Source: Margaritifera margaritifera (taxonomy: Eukaryota > Mollusca > Bivalvia > Unionida > Margaritiferidae). Taken from it: a DNA stretch of 64,000 nt. Shown here in pieces: positions 1 to 11,900 of the stretch. The notes under the pieces are model-generated. The model was given only the letters and a program-made list of their open reading frames with translations, searched no databases and had not been told where the DNA came from. The number at the start of each line of letters is the position of its first letter. The first letter of the stretch is position 1. The position numbers and the translations under genes were made by a program. The stretch spans positions 8,903,001 to 8,967,000 of the forward strand of contig JAQPZY010001688.1 in NCBI GenBank assembly GCA_029931535.1. Reading direction: 5' to 3'.

Positions 1-480
1 TTTTGTCTTAATGTTACTGATCAATTCCCCCCCCCCCCCCTCATTTTTCTGCACTTTTCCTCTAATGCCATTTGAGATAGGGCAACAAAATTTTGTTACT
101 TTCCATATCAGTGCAGTAACTTTACAGCTGTGTCTTAAAGGTCATATTTCGATTTAATTCTTCTGAACCTTTGTGACCTCACATGTTGGGGGTGGGGGAA
201 AAAACATTCGCTGAATTTGTTTGTGAGTATGGTGTCATAGGAATGCCAGGATTTTACAGCTCATCCTTGAGTACGTGATACTGCGTTTTCAAAGAGACAT
301 TTGCAAAACAGTTGTGGGATTCCCGCAATCCTATGCCCTGAGCACAACACCGAACACACTAGACACAACACTTTTTACATGCAAATCTTGTTGTAACATA
401 ACTTATAGGGATTAAATCAGTCTTAAAATATGAACCTAACAGATCGTTTTATTCGGTTTGACGATATTGGAGGGACAGTG

Positions 481-708
481 CAGGGGCGGATCCATAAATA
501 TTGTTATGGACGGAGCGTAAACAAGTAGGCGAGTGTTCTGTGGTACTGAATTCCTTGGAAGCTCCTGCATTTTAAGCGTTTCCAGCACACAATTTTAGCC
601 AAATTACTGTAAAGAAAATTTATTTTAGGAAACATTCAAGTTGTTTGGAGTTTAAAAAAAAAATTGGGGGGGGGGACAGCAGTACCCTCCCCCTCAGATC
701 CTCCCCTG
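481..708. mobile_element. hAT-like MITE, CAGGGG ends
   Basis: A 228-bp element begins CAGGGGCGGATCC and ends with the complement of CAGGGGAGGATCT. The flanks share CAGTG/CAATG (4 of 5), not a clear 8-mer. The interior has A and G homopolymers (653-675) and no coding frame. Confidence 0.65.
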
Positions 709-760
709 CAATGCACCTGAAAAGTGGAGAGTTTTGTATATAGTTGGAGGGCTTGCTTTA

Positions 761-915
761 GTTTGCTTAGGTTTGGTGTTTTACAACACATGTTGGTTTT
801 TTAGTGCCGCAGCAATTAGAATAAAGTGTCTTGCATAGGGACTCGGCCCAGTAGGTGACTTGAGGCTGATCCTGTTGTAGTCTGGCACATTAACCACTGA
901 GCCGCCATGTCGCAT
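761..915 (-). mobile_element. tRNA-derived SINE
   Basis: On the - strand the A box reads GGCTCAGTGGTTAATG. The middle has the TGCAAGACACTTTATTC block, and the tail reads ACACCAAACCTAAGC. The B box region is worn. Same family as 20773-20980. Confidence 0.6.
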
Positions 916-2444
916 AAGGCAAAGGGGCTAACACTTCATAGGGAAGTTGTGCTGGGAGATGGGGGAGGGAGTGCATTGTTTCTGAAGTCAAGCTTCAACC
1001 TCATGAAATCTACCAAATAATAATTTAAGTGCAAAATGTGGTTATTACATAAATACAGTATCAGAACTTTGAGGAAGACAACAGAAATATCAGAAATTTG
1101 GATATTTGATTATGTATTTATATATATAAGAAAAGTTTGGGCGACAATCTGTTGCTTTGGATTAACTACAAAATTCAGATAATTGAGGCTGTATTGTAAT
1201 TTAATAGATTCAGTTTGGCTTTCATGACACTTCATTTTATATTTTGTTTTGTGAAACTTGCTGTTTTTACCAACACAGGGAACGGTTGTAGAATTAAACT
1301 TTTGTAGCTTTACACTAAGGGACTGACCATTTAATTTTCAGGGAAGGAGTGGAGGCCTGCCAAGTTTTTGAAAAACAAATTTCCTGTGCCGAAATAGTTC
1401 AACAAAATGTGTTTGCCCTGATCTGTGGAAAAAAAGACCCAATTATGTCCGTTACATTAGTTTTAAAAAAATTATCTTCAGGTAAAGAGGTAAAGAAAAT
1501 GGTCAGTTCTTAATACTGCAGAATCCATTTTAGCGGGTGATTTGGGAAAAAATAGACGCCCTTGAGCCTGTCATTTTGCCTAAATTCACTTGACCTTGTC
1601 TCGTTTTCACGACATTTACTCCACCCATGTCCACCCCATTTTGTTTAATAGAGCACAATACCAATCAAAGTAAAATATATACCATTTTGTCCGTTTTCAT
1701 TTCAAAGAGGAAGGTGGAAAGTCAGGAAAAGAAGTTTTATGTTCTGTAGTAAATTTTGGTGCTAATTTGATGATCATAAATGCCAGAAATTACATTGCTA
1801 TCCACAAAATTCCTGCTGAAAAGTCACACAATCCTTGAAAAAAACAAGTGAAAAATGGAATTCGTGTAGTCCAATCTGAAGCTAATTATGACTAAGTGGA
1901 TATATCTAGGTCCATTACAAATAAAACTAATCACTTTATCCAATGTTTCATTCTATAAACATGTGAAAAAGAGGACTTCTACCATGGAAACAGTTCTCCA
2001 ATTTTTTACTGTTACCTATTTTCGAGGTTGCTGTTTTATTTGATAGCTATGTGATATGACAACTGTGGTGATGTAAAGGTAGAACAGTTTTAATGTTTAA
2101 TACTACTTCATCAGTATTTAGTTATCTGACATGAACATATGCAAAAACATGAGATTATTTTGAAGATGATAAATTTTGAACTTTCTAAACTCACTTCTCC
2201 TTATTTTCAACCTATTCTGGCTGGAGAGAGGTCATTTTCACCGAAATATAAGAGTCCAGCATGGACCCTGAGTATTTGATGTATTTGCATGTTTGAGAAT
2301 AGGTACTGGTGTATGTAATAATATCGAGAAAAATTATAGAACCTTCTCACTAGCAGCATTGTTAGGGTGCTACAATAGACTCAGTTCCCTAATGGTTTAA
2401 AGATGTCTTTGTAATATCAGTTAGTCATGGACAGTGTAACAAAG
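916..2444. other. Non-coding, nothing recognised
   Basis: This stretch is AT-rich upstream or intron sequence. No splice-flanked exon matching the missing CTDSPL start, no terminal repeats and no tandem array were found. Confidence 0.6.
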
Positions 2445-2452
2445 TATTTGAT

Positions 2453-2710
2453 TAGGGGTGAAACGATTTGTCGATATATCGATGCATCGATACTTTTGCC
2501 ATATCAATACATGTATCAATACAAGAGGTGAAGAATCGATACAAAATGATACTTACCCAATATAAGTTACTTTAATCTTCAGCAGTCATGAATAATTATT
2601 AGTCGTTTGCCTTTTTATTCTTTAAACTGATAGTCGATAATGTATTGTATCGTAGGCTGTGTATCGTGAATCGTATTGATACGCGGCACAGGTGTATCGT
2701 TTCACCCCTA
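2453..2710. mobile_element. hAT MITE with perfect TIRs and TSD
   Basis: A 258-bp element has perfect 14-bp terminal inverted repeats, TAGGGGTGAAACGA at 2453-2466 and its complement at 2697-2710. It is flanked by a perfect 8-bp duplication, TATTTGAT, at 2445-2452 and 2711-2718. The interior is full of ATCGAT-type motifs and has no coding frame. The duplication length places it in hAT. Confidence 0.93.
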
Positions 2711-3170
2711 TATTTGATTATGTATACATGTACAGCCATATTTCAGTCTAGTTAGAATGTTTTCAGCAGCATCCTTTTTGAATTCTGCATGTATGTAAAA
2801 TGTTACAGTTGCAAGGGTGTTGTTTCATATGCCCATATAAAGGTGGAGCATATCATGTTATGAAGTCTGTCCATCCGTCTGCTACCAAGCTGGTTTCTGC
2901 ACAATAACTTGAGTTGTCTATGATCTACAGTTACCAAACCCTGTGAATTGCTTGCACTTGGGGTAAGGAAGAACATTATTGATTTGGGGCTCAAAGGTGA
3001 AAGTCACTGTGACTAAAGAAGAAAAATGGTTTCTGATCAATAACTTGATTTCTCCACCATCTACAGTTATCATACTTTATGGATAGCTTGCACTTTGGCT
3101 AGAGAACCCTATCAATTTTGTGGTCAGAGGTCTAGGCCACTGTAATTGAAAGAAGGAAAATGGTTTCCAC

Positions 3171-4621
3171 TAGGGGTGAAACAATTCATCGAATTATATC
3201 GATGCATTGATACTTTTGCAATATTAATAAACATATCAATATAAGAGGTGAAGAATCGATACAAACAATACTTACCATATACAAGTAACTTAATTCTTCA
3301 ATAGTCATGAATAGTTATTAGTCATTTGATTTTTGTTGTTGTCTAAATTGAGAAATCATCTGAGACAGCAGACGCTGGCACAGGCACTCATTTTTTTGTG
3401 TAAAAAAGACAACACTATTGACAACACCCACTCGCCTTCTACAAATTAACACAAGGTGAGGTAGGTCGAAACCTACCCCCCACCCCCACTGATTCAATGC
3501 TAATTATTTAATCCCATCGGCATAATCAGCATAAAGGAGACCTTCCTGATTTGTTCCACATGTATGATGAAGTACTTTACTCATCATTTAATAACCACTT
3601 TTACGTGAAGTTTTTTTGTTGCTTCGTATCTTGTCTACTTGTCTACTTGGATCGAACTTGAAGACTACACTTCCAGTGTGTCATGCAGTGAAATATGTTA
3701 CATTCAATTTTGATTGGTGGTTATTGTTTTTTCCATTCCAGGGTAAAAAAATAACGACCAATCAGAATTGAATGCAGCTTATTCTCTGCGTGACACAGTA
3801 GAAGTATTGGCATCCAAACCCGATCCAAGTAGATACAAAAGTGGTTGATCTGTAAAGTACTTAAATCGTACATGAGGAACAAGTTTGGAATGTCTCTATT
3901 TATGTTGATATATGTAATTAGTGACTTAATGTGTCAATGGGATAAATAAAATTAGCATAGAATCGGCGAGGGGGCAGATTTCAAACCACATAATTTTGTC
4001 ACCTTGTGTAAATTTGTCAATTTTTTTTAGAAGTGGAGTTAATGTGGCTGCGGCAGTTGTTTTGCGTCTGGAGGTAGTACTATGTGATAGACTTGGTTGT
4101 TAGTCATCTCCGCTACCACCCAAGGACTTGTTCTAGATGACATTTTCCTTGCACGATTAAATTGCACTTTTCTGTTTTTTTTTTAAGATAATACTGTAAT
4201 GTCTAAAGTTTAAGTGAAGACACGAAATTTGTAATAAGATGTTTTTAAAGCATTCGTTCAGTGCAAAACAAAGGGCATATTGGTCAAGATGAGCCCTGCA
4301 TCCAATGAAGTGGAGCAGCCTGAAATGGCCTAAATAGTTGAATTAAAATCACTGACAACTGACAGGTAGTCTGTTTGGAAGTACTATTGTTATCTTGTCA
4401 TGGATGAGAATGGCATATGAGCAGATGCTAAGTCTCTGTCTGTCTGTAATCTGCATACAGGAATTCAACACACATACAAGGGCATCACCCTACCAGTGAC
4501 GGACCTTCTAAAGATGAAAAGACCATCAAGTTGATATGTGTGTATCAATAATGTATCATATCGTAGGCTGTGTATCATGAATCGTATTGATACGTGGCAC
4601 AGGTGTATCGTTTCACCCCTA
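3171..4621. mobile_element. Long sibling of the hAT MITE, with foldback insert
   Basis: It has the same ends as the 258-bp MITE: TAGGGGTGAAAC at 3171 and its complement ending at 4621. The flanking 8-mers GTTTCCAC (3163-3170) and ATTTCCAC (4622-4629) match at 7 of 8. The left 190 bp and right 80 bp are homologous to the 2453 copy. The extra 1.2 kb between them holds a large palindrome. The insertion target was itself a pearl-like tandem repeat. Confidence 0.85.
3440..4045. repeat. Long imperfect palindrome (foldback)
   Basis: Two arms of about 300 bp meet near 3740 with almost no loop. Left-arm landmarks (CACAAGGTGA, AGTACTTTAC, ATAACCACTTTT, TTGGATCG, GATTGGTGGTTATTG) reappear reversed and in mirror order to the right (CAATAACGACC-type block near 3755, CGATCCAA near 3820, AAAAGTGGTT near 3838, GTAAAGTACTT near 3855, TCACCTTGTGT near 4000). 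The arms have diverged by an estimated 20-25 percent. Confidence 0.8.
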
Positions 4622-5393
4622 ATTTCCACACAAAAACTTGAGTTCTCCATCATATAGAGTTACCAAACTTTGTGCATAGTTTGCACTTAGTCTAAGGAAG
4701 AAACCTATTGATTTTGGGGTCAAAAGATCAAAACTCAATACCACTGACTGAAAGAAGAAAAATGGTTTCTGCACAATAAGTTAAGTTCTCCACCATCTAC
4801 AGTTACCAGATTTTGTTGATGGATTGCACTGGGGTAAGGAAAAACTCTTGTCAAAAGGTCAAAGTCACTGTGACTGAAAGAAAAAAAAGGGTTTCTGCAC
4901 AAATATCATCTACAGTTATCAAACTTCGTGGATGGCTTGCACTTGTGGTGAGGAAGAACCCTATTGATTTTTAGTATAAAGGTCACAAAGGTCAAGGTCA
5001 CTGTTACTGAAAGAAGAAAAATGGTTTCCACACGAAACCATCATTTCTACATTACATAACTCAACCAAATGTCGTGGATGGCTTGCATTTAGGGTAAGGG
5101 AGAAGCATATTGATTTTAGGTCAAGAGGTCAAAGATCAAGGTCACTGTGACAGATAGAAATGGTTTCAGCACAATAACAGTAGTTCTACATCACAGACCA
5201 GGACCAAACATTGAGGATGGCTTGCACTTAGCGTAAGGAAGAATTCTGTTGATTTTAGTGTTGAAAGGTAAAAAGTCAAGGTCTTTGTGAGTGAAAGAAG
5301 AAAAAAGGTTTCAGCACAGAAATTTCATTTATTTACATAGAAGACTATTAAACATGGAGCGAACGTTTAATGTCCCGTTCTTGGTACTCTTGT

Positions 5394-5810
5394 TATATGT
5401 TCATTCTCACTTCTCAAAAAGTTGCTAGGGAGCTGTTGGAGACCACATTAGATCCAGTTTTTGAACTGGCTGATGGATTATGATGTAATCTGACACAGTA
5501 TAGTTTTTTTTTATAGATGAGAATAGTTGATTTAGTTTGTGGTGAAATAAGTATGAATTAATGCTCTGAACCTGAATTCCACATAATGGGAAAACAAATC
5601 ATCTCTTTATTGGATCTAAACCTTTTCCCAACAAACTTTAGGCTTTGTTTCGAAGAACTTTGAGGTAAAAAAGCATTAAATTTGTCCATAAAGAGGAAAA
5701 ACTGATGTTCGTTGGTTTTAATGAGTATATTAAAATGACAACATAGACTAAAGGAACAGTTTAAATTATGCTATAATGCTAACTGTAAAAATTGTATCCT
5801 TTTCTTGCAG
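5394..5810. other. CTDSPL intron before the first visible exon
   Basis: Unique sequence ending in a pyrimidine tract and acceptor at 5810. No element was recognised. Confidence 0.6.
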
Positions 5811-5950
5811 GGACGACGACGATTAACCTGAAGAAGAGGAATCGTGGCATTTTTAGTTCATTTTTGTGTTGTTTCGGGACAAACAATAACAACAATACCC
5901 AGACAAATTGTCAAGTTCCTGTCCACAAGGAGGAAAATGGGAACCCAAAG
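5811..5950 (+). CDS. CTDSPL: CTDSPL exon: N-terminal basic/Cys-Cys segment
   Basis: The exon has acceptor TTTCTTGCAG at 5801-5810 and donor GTAGGT at 5951. It completes one split codon (phase 2 bases) and then encodes 46 residues. The string [15 protein letters not shown] matches the conserved KKxRxRxIxSSFxCCF segment of mammalian CTDSP proteins, whose paired cysteines are the reported membrane-anchoring (palmitoylation) site. It is followed by an Asn-rich stretch (five Asn in a row) not expected in vertebrates, and by the conserved EENG. The upstream exon with the start codon was not found in 1-5810. Confidence 0.9.
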
Positions 5951-8900
5951 GTAGGTTGGTTAAAGGTTCACTGGTTTTTGACAACACTTCAGCGCATGAA
6001 AGACTGGAAAATTAAGAGTAGAAGTTTTCTCTCACTATAATACTATTCAAGAAAGACATAAAAGTGTACTGTGTTGTAGGCTGTATTTTACTAGGCTGTA
6101 TCCATATGGAAAAATGAAATTCAACCTGTATCATGGCATTGATGACCATACACATTTGATATCAGGAACCATGTTATACAGAGAGTGAGGGACTACTGTT
6201 ACAGATTGCCTAGATTTTCTCCAATGGCCATGTAGGTCAATTCAGCTGATAAATACAGTATGTAACCTATTTTTGATTGATTATTTAGCTCACCTCAAAG
6301 TTGAGGTAAGCGATTGTGCTACCCCCAGGATCAGTGTCCTCGAAGTTGAGGTAAGCTATTGTGCTACACCCAGGTTCCGTGTCCTCGAAGTAGAGGTAAG
6401 CTATTGTACTACCCCTAGGATTGGTGGTGTCCACAGAGATATAAAAATATACATACAGCACCACTGAATCTCAACCATTCTCTCTTCCTAGGTCCTAGGC
6501 AACAGTTTGGATTTGGTTTCATAGCACCTATCCACTGGGGAGGGAGCTGAGGGGGCTAACTTTGTACATGTTATTTCTACATTTTTGGTTAATTTTTTTC
6601 AATTAGCTCAGGTGTTTTGCACACTTTATAAATATTGTTATACCTAAAATCATGAAACTTTGTGAGTGTATGTGAGTGTATGCACCTTGATGATTACTAG
6701 ACTCTTGTCACAAAAGTAGGTCAGTGTCATGTATTGTTCACACTTCACTGACTTTGGTTACAATTGTCGTTTGAAGTTCATTTCTCGAGCTCTGTTCATG
6801 GTAGAATCATCAAACTGGATCTTTGTTAGTATCACACATACATGTAAACCTCCTGGCCGGGAGAGTTTTCCTCCTGAGATGAGTAGTGTCTCCTGTCCCT
6901 CCCATCACTCGTTGAAATCTCGCACATGCTCAAAATTATTATTAAAAAAGTTCTGGAACAGAAATTGTGCCATTTTTTGTTATCACACATTGTTTCCAAT
7001 GTAGTATATTTATGGTAAAGACTTTTAAAGACTTTCTCTGCTCGCATGAGGGTAAACTGGCTTACCCTTTGAGCTTGACACATCAAATTGCTAATTCAAC
7101 AGACACATTGGCATAGCAAGAAATTATGGCCACCACCACCACCCCAACCCCTGTCAAAACCCCCTGAATTCTGGGGCCCCCTCCCAATAAAAAAAGTTGT
7201 TGATGGGAATTTTGTGCCCCCACTGGGTCTGGACCCCCACAGTTGTGGAGGTTGCTTGGATGGTTGCTATGCCACTGGACAGATAATAAGCTAAAAGTAA
7301 TCATTGGATTATACTATGTGTGATCAGTGGTGATTCGGAAATGATTAAACACGTTAGTGGATTATGATTGGCTTACTAAAGAGCTCAAGCACCCTAAGAC
7401 AGTTAACATTACGTTGATTCTTACGGCAGATTCAGTTTGGCTTAGGCGTTAAACTTTAAATTAAAGTTATGGAGATGGATTATACAGTACAGCTCATGAT
7501 TTTTCGATTCCCCACACTTTGCAGTACGGGACTTAATTCCCTCCACATTTGCTCCTGGATAACGCTCTGCTGTGGAAGGATAAATACCTACAAATCACCA
7601 CCACACCTCGGCAGGCACGCCTTTGGCAACTCTGTAATGGAGAGGCTGGTCAACATTACAGATTGACATTTGAACAGCCAATGAATGAAGATCACGCATG
7701 GAAAGACTGAGATGACAAGAGTGATTTACAACAGGATACCATTTGAAGAATCTTTATTTCGATCATATATTTGGACAGTAAAAAATTATTTCAGAAGTCT
7801 TGTATATTCGGTACATGTATATTTAGAAAAGGTTGATCGACTTCTTTTACAATGAATTTATGCTTTTACTTTATTCAAAGAAATCTGAATCAACTTGCAC
7901 ACTGACTTGACAAGAGGCCCACCTTGTTGAGCTTCTCATGAACAGCATAAATTTATCCTATTGTTACAAAGCGAAGGATGGGGAATAGAAAAATCATGTG
8001 AGCTGTACTGTACTAAATGTGCTAGACTATATGCAAGCTATCACAGCATAACTTTGCGCGTAGATCTTAACTGTGCACGACTACACGTAGATGCAAGCTA
8101 TCACAACATAACTTTACATTTTATATATTTTTCACACTTTTTATTCTTTCCACTTTCCCAAGGCTTTGGTAAAGTCAAATTCATTTATATTTGACCCATC
8201 TTTAGATATTCACATTAGCATATTCAAGTACTTTTCACTAAGTTTTGTGCAGTACTTGGTTTTGACTGTTCTGAGTAGAAGTATGCCCTTCTTGGTCATT
8301 ACGCCATGTATTTTGGCCATGTGACTTCAGATGAGCAGAGCTGAAACTATGCATTGTAATTAATTGTAACTGATAGGAGTACCAACATGTAGGTAACATT
8401 ATTGTAATTACAGATAGATACAAATATTGTATCAACTGCCATTTTAGCAAGCAATTTAATATTTATCTCTACTGGTCAACGACCAGAAGAGCTTATGGGA
8501 CGGTCTCTTGTCCGTCATTTGTCTGTCATCCATCCGTCCATTAGCATAAGTTTGTTATTGCTACTGCTCCTTAACTACTTGGAGGATTGCCTTAAAACTT
8601 TGCACACACATTCATCTCATGGTCTAGTTGGTCCTAAATTAAAATGGTGCTGCTTGGATATCCCATATGGCCGCCACAATGTATGGTCATATCAACCAGG
8701 GTTCTCTGGGATGCCGAAATCCGCATCAAAGTATGCATACTTTTCATTTTTGGAAGCATGAAAATTCCAACAGCAGAGTTCTCGGTACGCAAATTTTGAC
8801 TCTAGAGATTGTATTTTTTTATAGGATTTTGATCCCACTTGGTAAATAGGCTCTTGGACAGGTATTGTATTAAGTGAGATCTACACATATTAATTAGGTG

Positions 8901-11900
8901 ATCTTGGACAGGTATTGTATTAAGTGAGATCTACACATATTAATTAGGTGATCTTGCATCTAATTGGCTGAGCTTGTTGCCTCTCTAAACACTATACAGT
9001 ATTTACTCATTAAAATGATGTCCATGGGAACCATACAGTATACCACCATTTAGTGAGACCACCTTATAATGAAGTATGATGTATACAATTTCACTGCCAC
9101 TTACTAAAATGGGATCCATTGACATACTTGCCTTATTACAGGAACCATGTTATAATGAAGGGTCTTATAGTGCTGTATTTCTTGTCTGGTCTTCGTAAAA
9201 CTGTTAAATAGGTTTATATCCTTTAGATCTTGGATTAGTTTGATTATATGCAAGATCTATGCTTAGTAATTATGCCTTTATCTTTCAAACTTTAGTAAAA
9301 TAGGAGAAACTGACATGATATGAAGGTCAGGAGATAGTCTGCATATGGTTGTATTCTTACAATACTACATATGCATGCTTGGTGAAATGGTCAAGTTATG
9401 TAAGCCATGTGAGGAATATTAGGCCCACTTGGGGTCCCATGTTAAAAATTAACAGGAGCCATGTTTTATGCAACAAGCAGCTTACAGTAATTGGCATGTT
9501 GTTCTTTTTAAATGATTATGATTTTAGTGAACATGAGTTTAAGATTCTGTATAAAATTTTTTGTACTGAATGATATTGTTATGTGACATTAACTGCTATG
9601 TGTTTAGTTCCAGTGTAATGATGTACAGTATAATATTTACGACACATTGAAGCTAGTAAATATGAATAATGTGATCATGAATCATTTTTTTCAAATTTAT
9701 AATTTACTTTTAGTAATATTTATTTAAGTGGAGTGTTATTCAATTGTGAACAATGGCTGTGTTAGTGGCATTGAACATTATCTGGTTATTTAAAAGTCAG
9801 ACATCAAAGTCAAAGTCAGAAATAGTTAAACTTGTCAGAGGTGAAACAACAGTGCTTTACGTTATTCATGTACATCATATGACCTCAATACCTTTTCTCT
9901 TTTTCTTCAGACAGCATGTGAGAAATACCTGTTACATCCCCAGCGGCAACAGGACTTGCAAAAAAAATGTGTCGTTATAGACCTAGATGAAACCCTTGTT
10001 CATAGTTCTTTTAAGGTGAGAGTATTCTGTTTTAAATGTGCATTTAGAATACTAAATGTTTAGTACTAAAGTGTCAAACATTTTATCCTCAGTCTTATGT
10101 TCTCATGTTTACAGTTAATCTTTTCTTGAGTGTCTTTAATTGATAATGAAATTTAGATGTCTAATGGTAATGAAATGTACAGCAAATTAATTAGACTTCT
10201 CATTTAAAGGTATTCAAGATGTGTTGTACAAGAGAATTAGGTAATTAATCTTTGTCACTTATAGTTACCAGCTTAAATAACATGTACAAAGAAACCTGTT
10301 TTCATGCTTTCATGTTTTTTGTTCTCACAGAAACTTTGTGCTTTTCATGCTTTAATGTTTTTTGTTGCCACAGGAACTTCTCCCTTTTTAGAAGAATCTT
10401 TTCTCTAATATACAAATATTGTCTTTTTTTTATACATGAAATGACATCTATCGTGGTGACAAATACCATCGAGGTGGTAATTCTTAGTTTATGACCTTAC
10501 ATCACTACGTATATGGTAATATTAAAATCCCATTTTTGTCTCACCTGTGTAAACATGGTGAGATATAATAGTCACATTTTAGCTGCTGGTGACAGCATAA
10601 TTGTCAACAATGTTAATGTTTTGTGCTGAAGTTTTTGAAAGTCAGATATCTTCTACCTCAGTTGCTGCATTCAAGTGAAACTGGGATAATTTCACTATAA
10701 GTCTATCGTTTATATTGTGATATGCTTCGAGGTCCTGTCTTTTTTGTCTCTTCAGCTTGAGCAGAAAGCTTGTTGCCATAGTGAACACTGTTTGAGTTAA
10801 AGTTTTTGAAAGTCCCATATCTTTTACATTAGTTGTTGCATTCAACTATATTAATGTAGGTCTCATGCTAGGAATTCAGATACAAGGGTTGTACTGACAA
10901 GCATACATATGCAAGTGAGACACTGGGTTCAGTGGAAGAACTGTTTTGCTATTTTTGTGTTTTTAGCTCTACTGGTCACATACCAGAAGAACTTGCACAA
11001 AGTCCTGCATCCAACTTCCAGGATCTGTCATTTGGCATTAGCAATTTTTTTTATCACTACTCCAACAGTATTGTGATGGAAGTTATTAAACTTGGCTGAC
11101 ATTTTCATCATAACGTCTAGTTGGTCGTAAAGGAACATGGTCCCCTGCACATGGAATAATATGGCCGGGACATTATATAATTGCAGATCTGCTCTGTATT
11201 TATAGCTCTACTAGTCATTGGCTAAAAGATCTTATGGGATAGACTGTTGTCTGCCGTTTGTTGTCTGTCCCTCAGTAGGCACAAGTTTGTTATCAGGACT
11301 GCTTTTACACTACTTGGAGGATTGCTATGAAACTTTGCACACATTCATCCCAAGGTCTGATGGTCCTAAATGAAAATGGTGCTGCTCAGACATCCAATAT
11401 GGCTGCTACAGCAGCCATCTTGAAATAAACTCATACTCAGCCAGCTATTATAGAAATAAAATGTTTACAATGTTAATGATCATAATTTGATCTTGTAAAA
11501 GGTTGCTTTCTGGAACTTATGTGACCCTTCTAACACCAGTTATTAGTAATTACAAATTGAGACCAATCTGCTCTCACTCTGGTAAGCTTTTATTAGCGTT
11601 GTAGGATAGAGACTGAAGTGTTTGTATGAGCTTGATCAAAAGAAATGGAAAACACAACTTTGGTACAAAGTATTGACTGTCAGAAAAGTCAGCTATATTC
11701 TCGACAGAACATCCTTTTCATTTAAGAAAAACACTAGTCAGCTCTGAATCCGCATTTGGGCGAGCGATTGGAATATTCACTCAACCACTGGAAATTTTCA
11801 CTTGCCATTTTGAGTTGGGTGAGTGAATTTTCAACCCATGAATTAAGAGATGGCAGATTTACTTATTTCTTGATTGTCAAGAATTATTTCAATAACTAGT

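Larger units (their letters stand above)
2812..5393 (+). mobile_element. Second pearl-like family, long tandem core
   Basis: The 5' end is CATATGCCCATATAAAGG then GTCTGTCCATCCGTC. About 8 units of roughly 150-165 bp follow (GGTTTCTGCACAATAACTTG, ACAGTTACCAAACTTTGTGG, TGGCTTGCACTTGGGGTAAG, GGTCAAGGTCACTGTGACTG). It ends with a GAACG-CGTTC hairpin and GGTACTCTTGTT near 5393. The hAT element 3171-4621 interrupts one unit. Confidence 0.65.

Noticed and set aside
7088..7304. Proline-rich frames on both strands
   Set aside because: They arise from a short C-rich stretch; there are no splice sites or conserved motifs.
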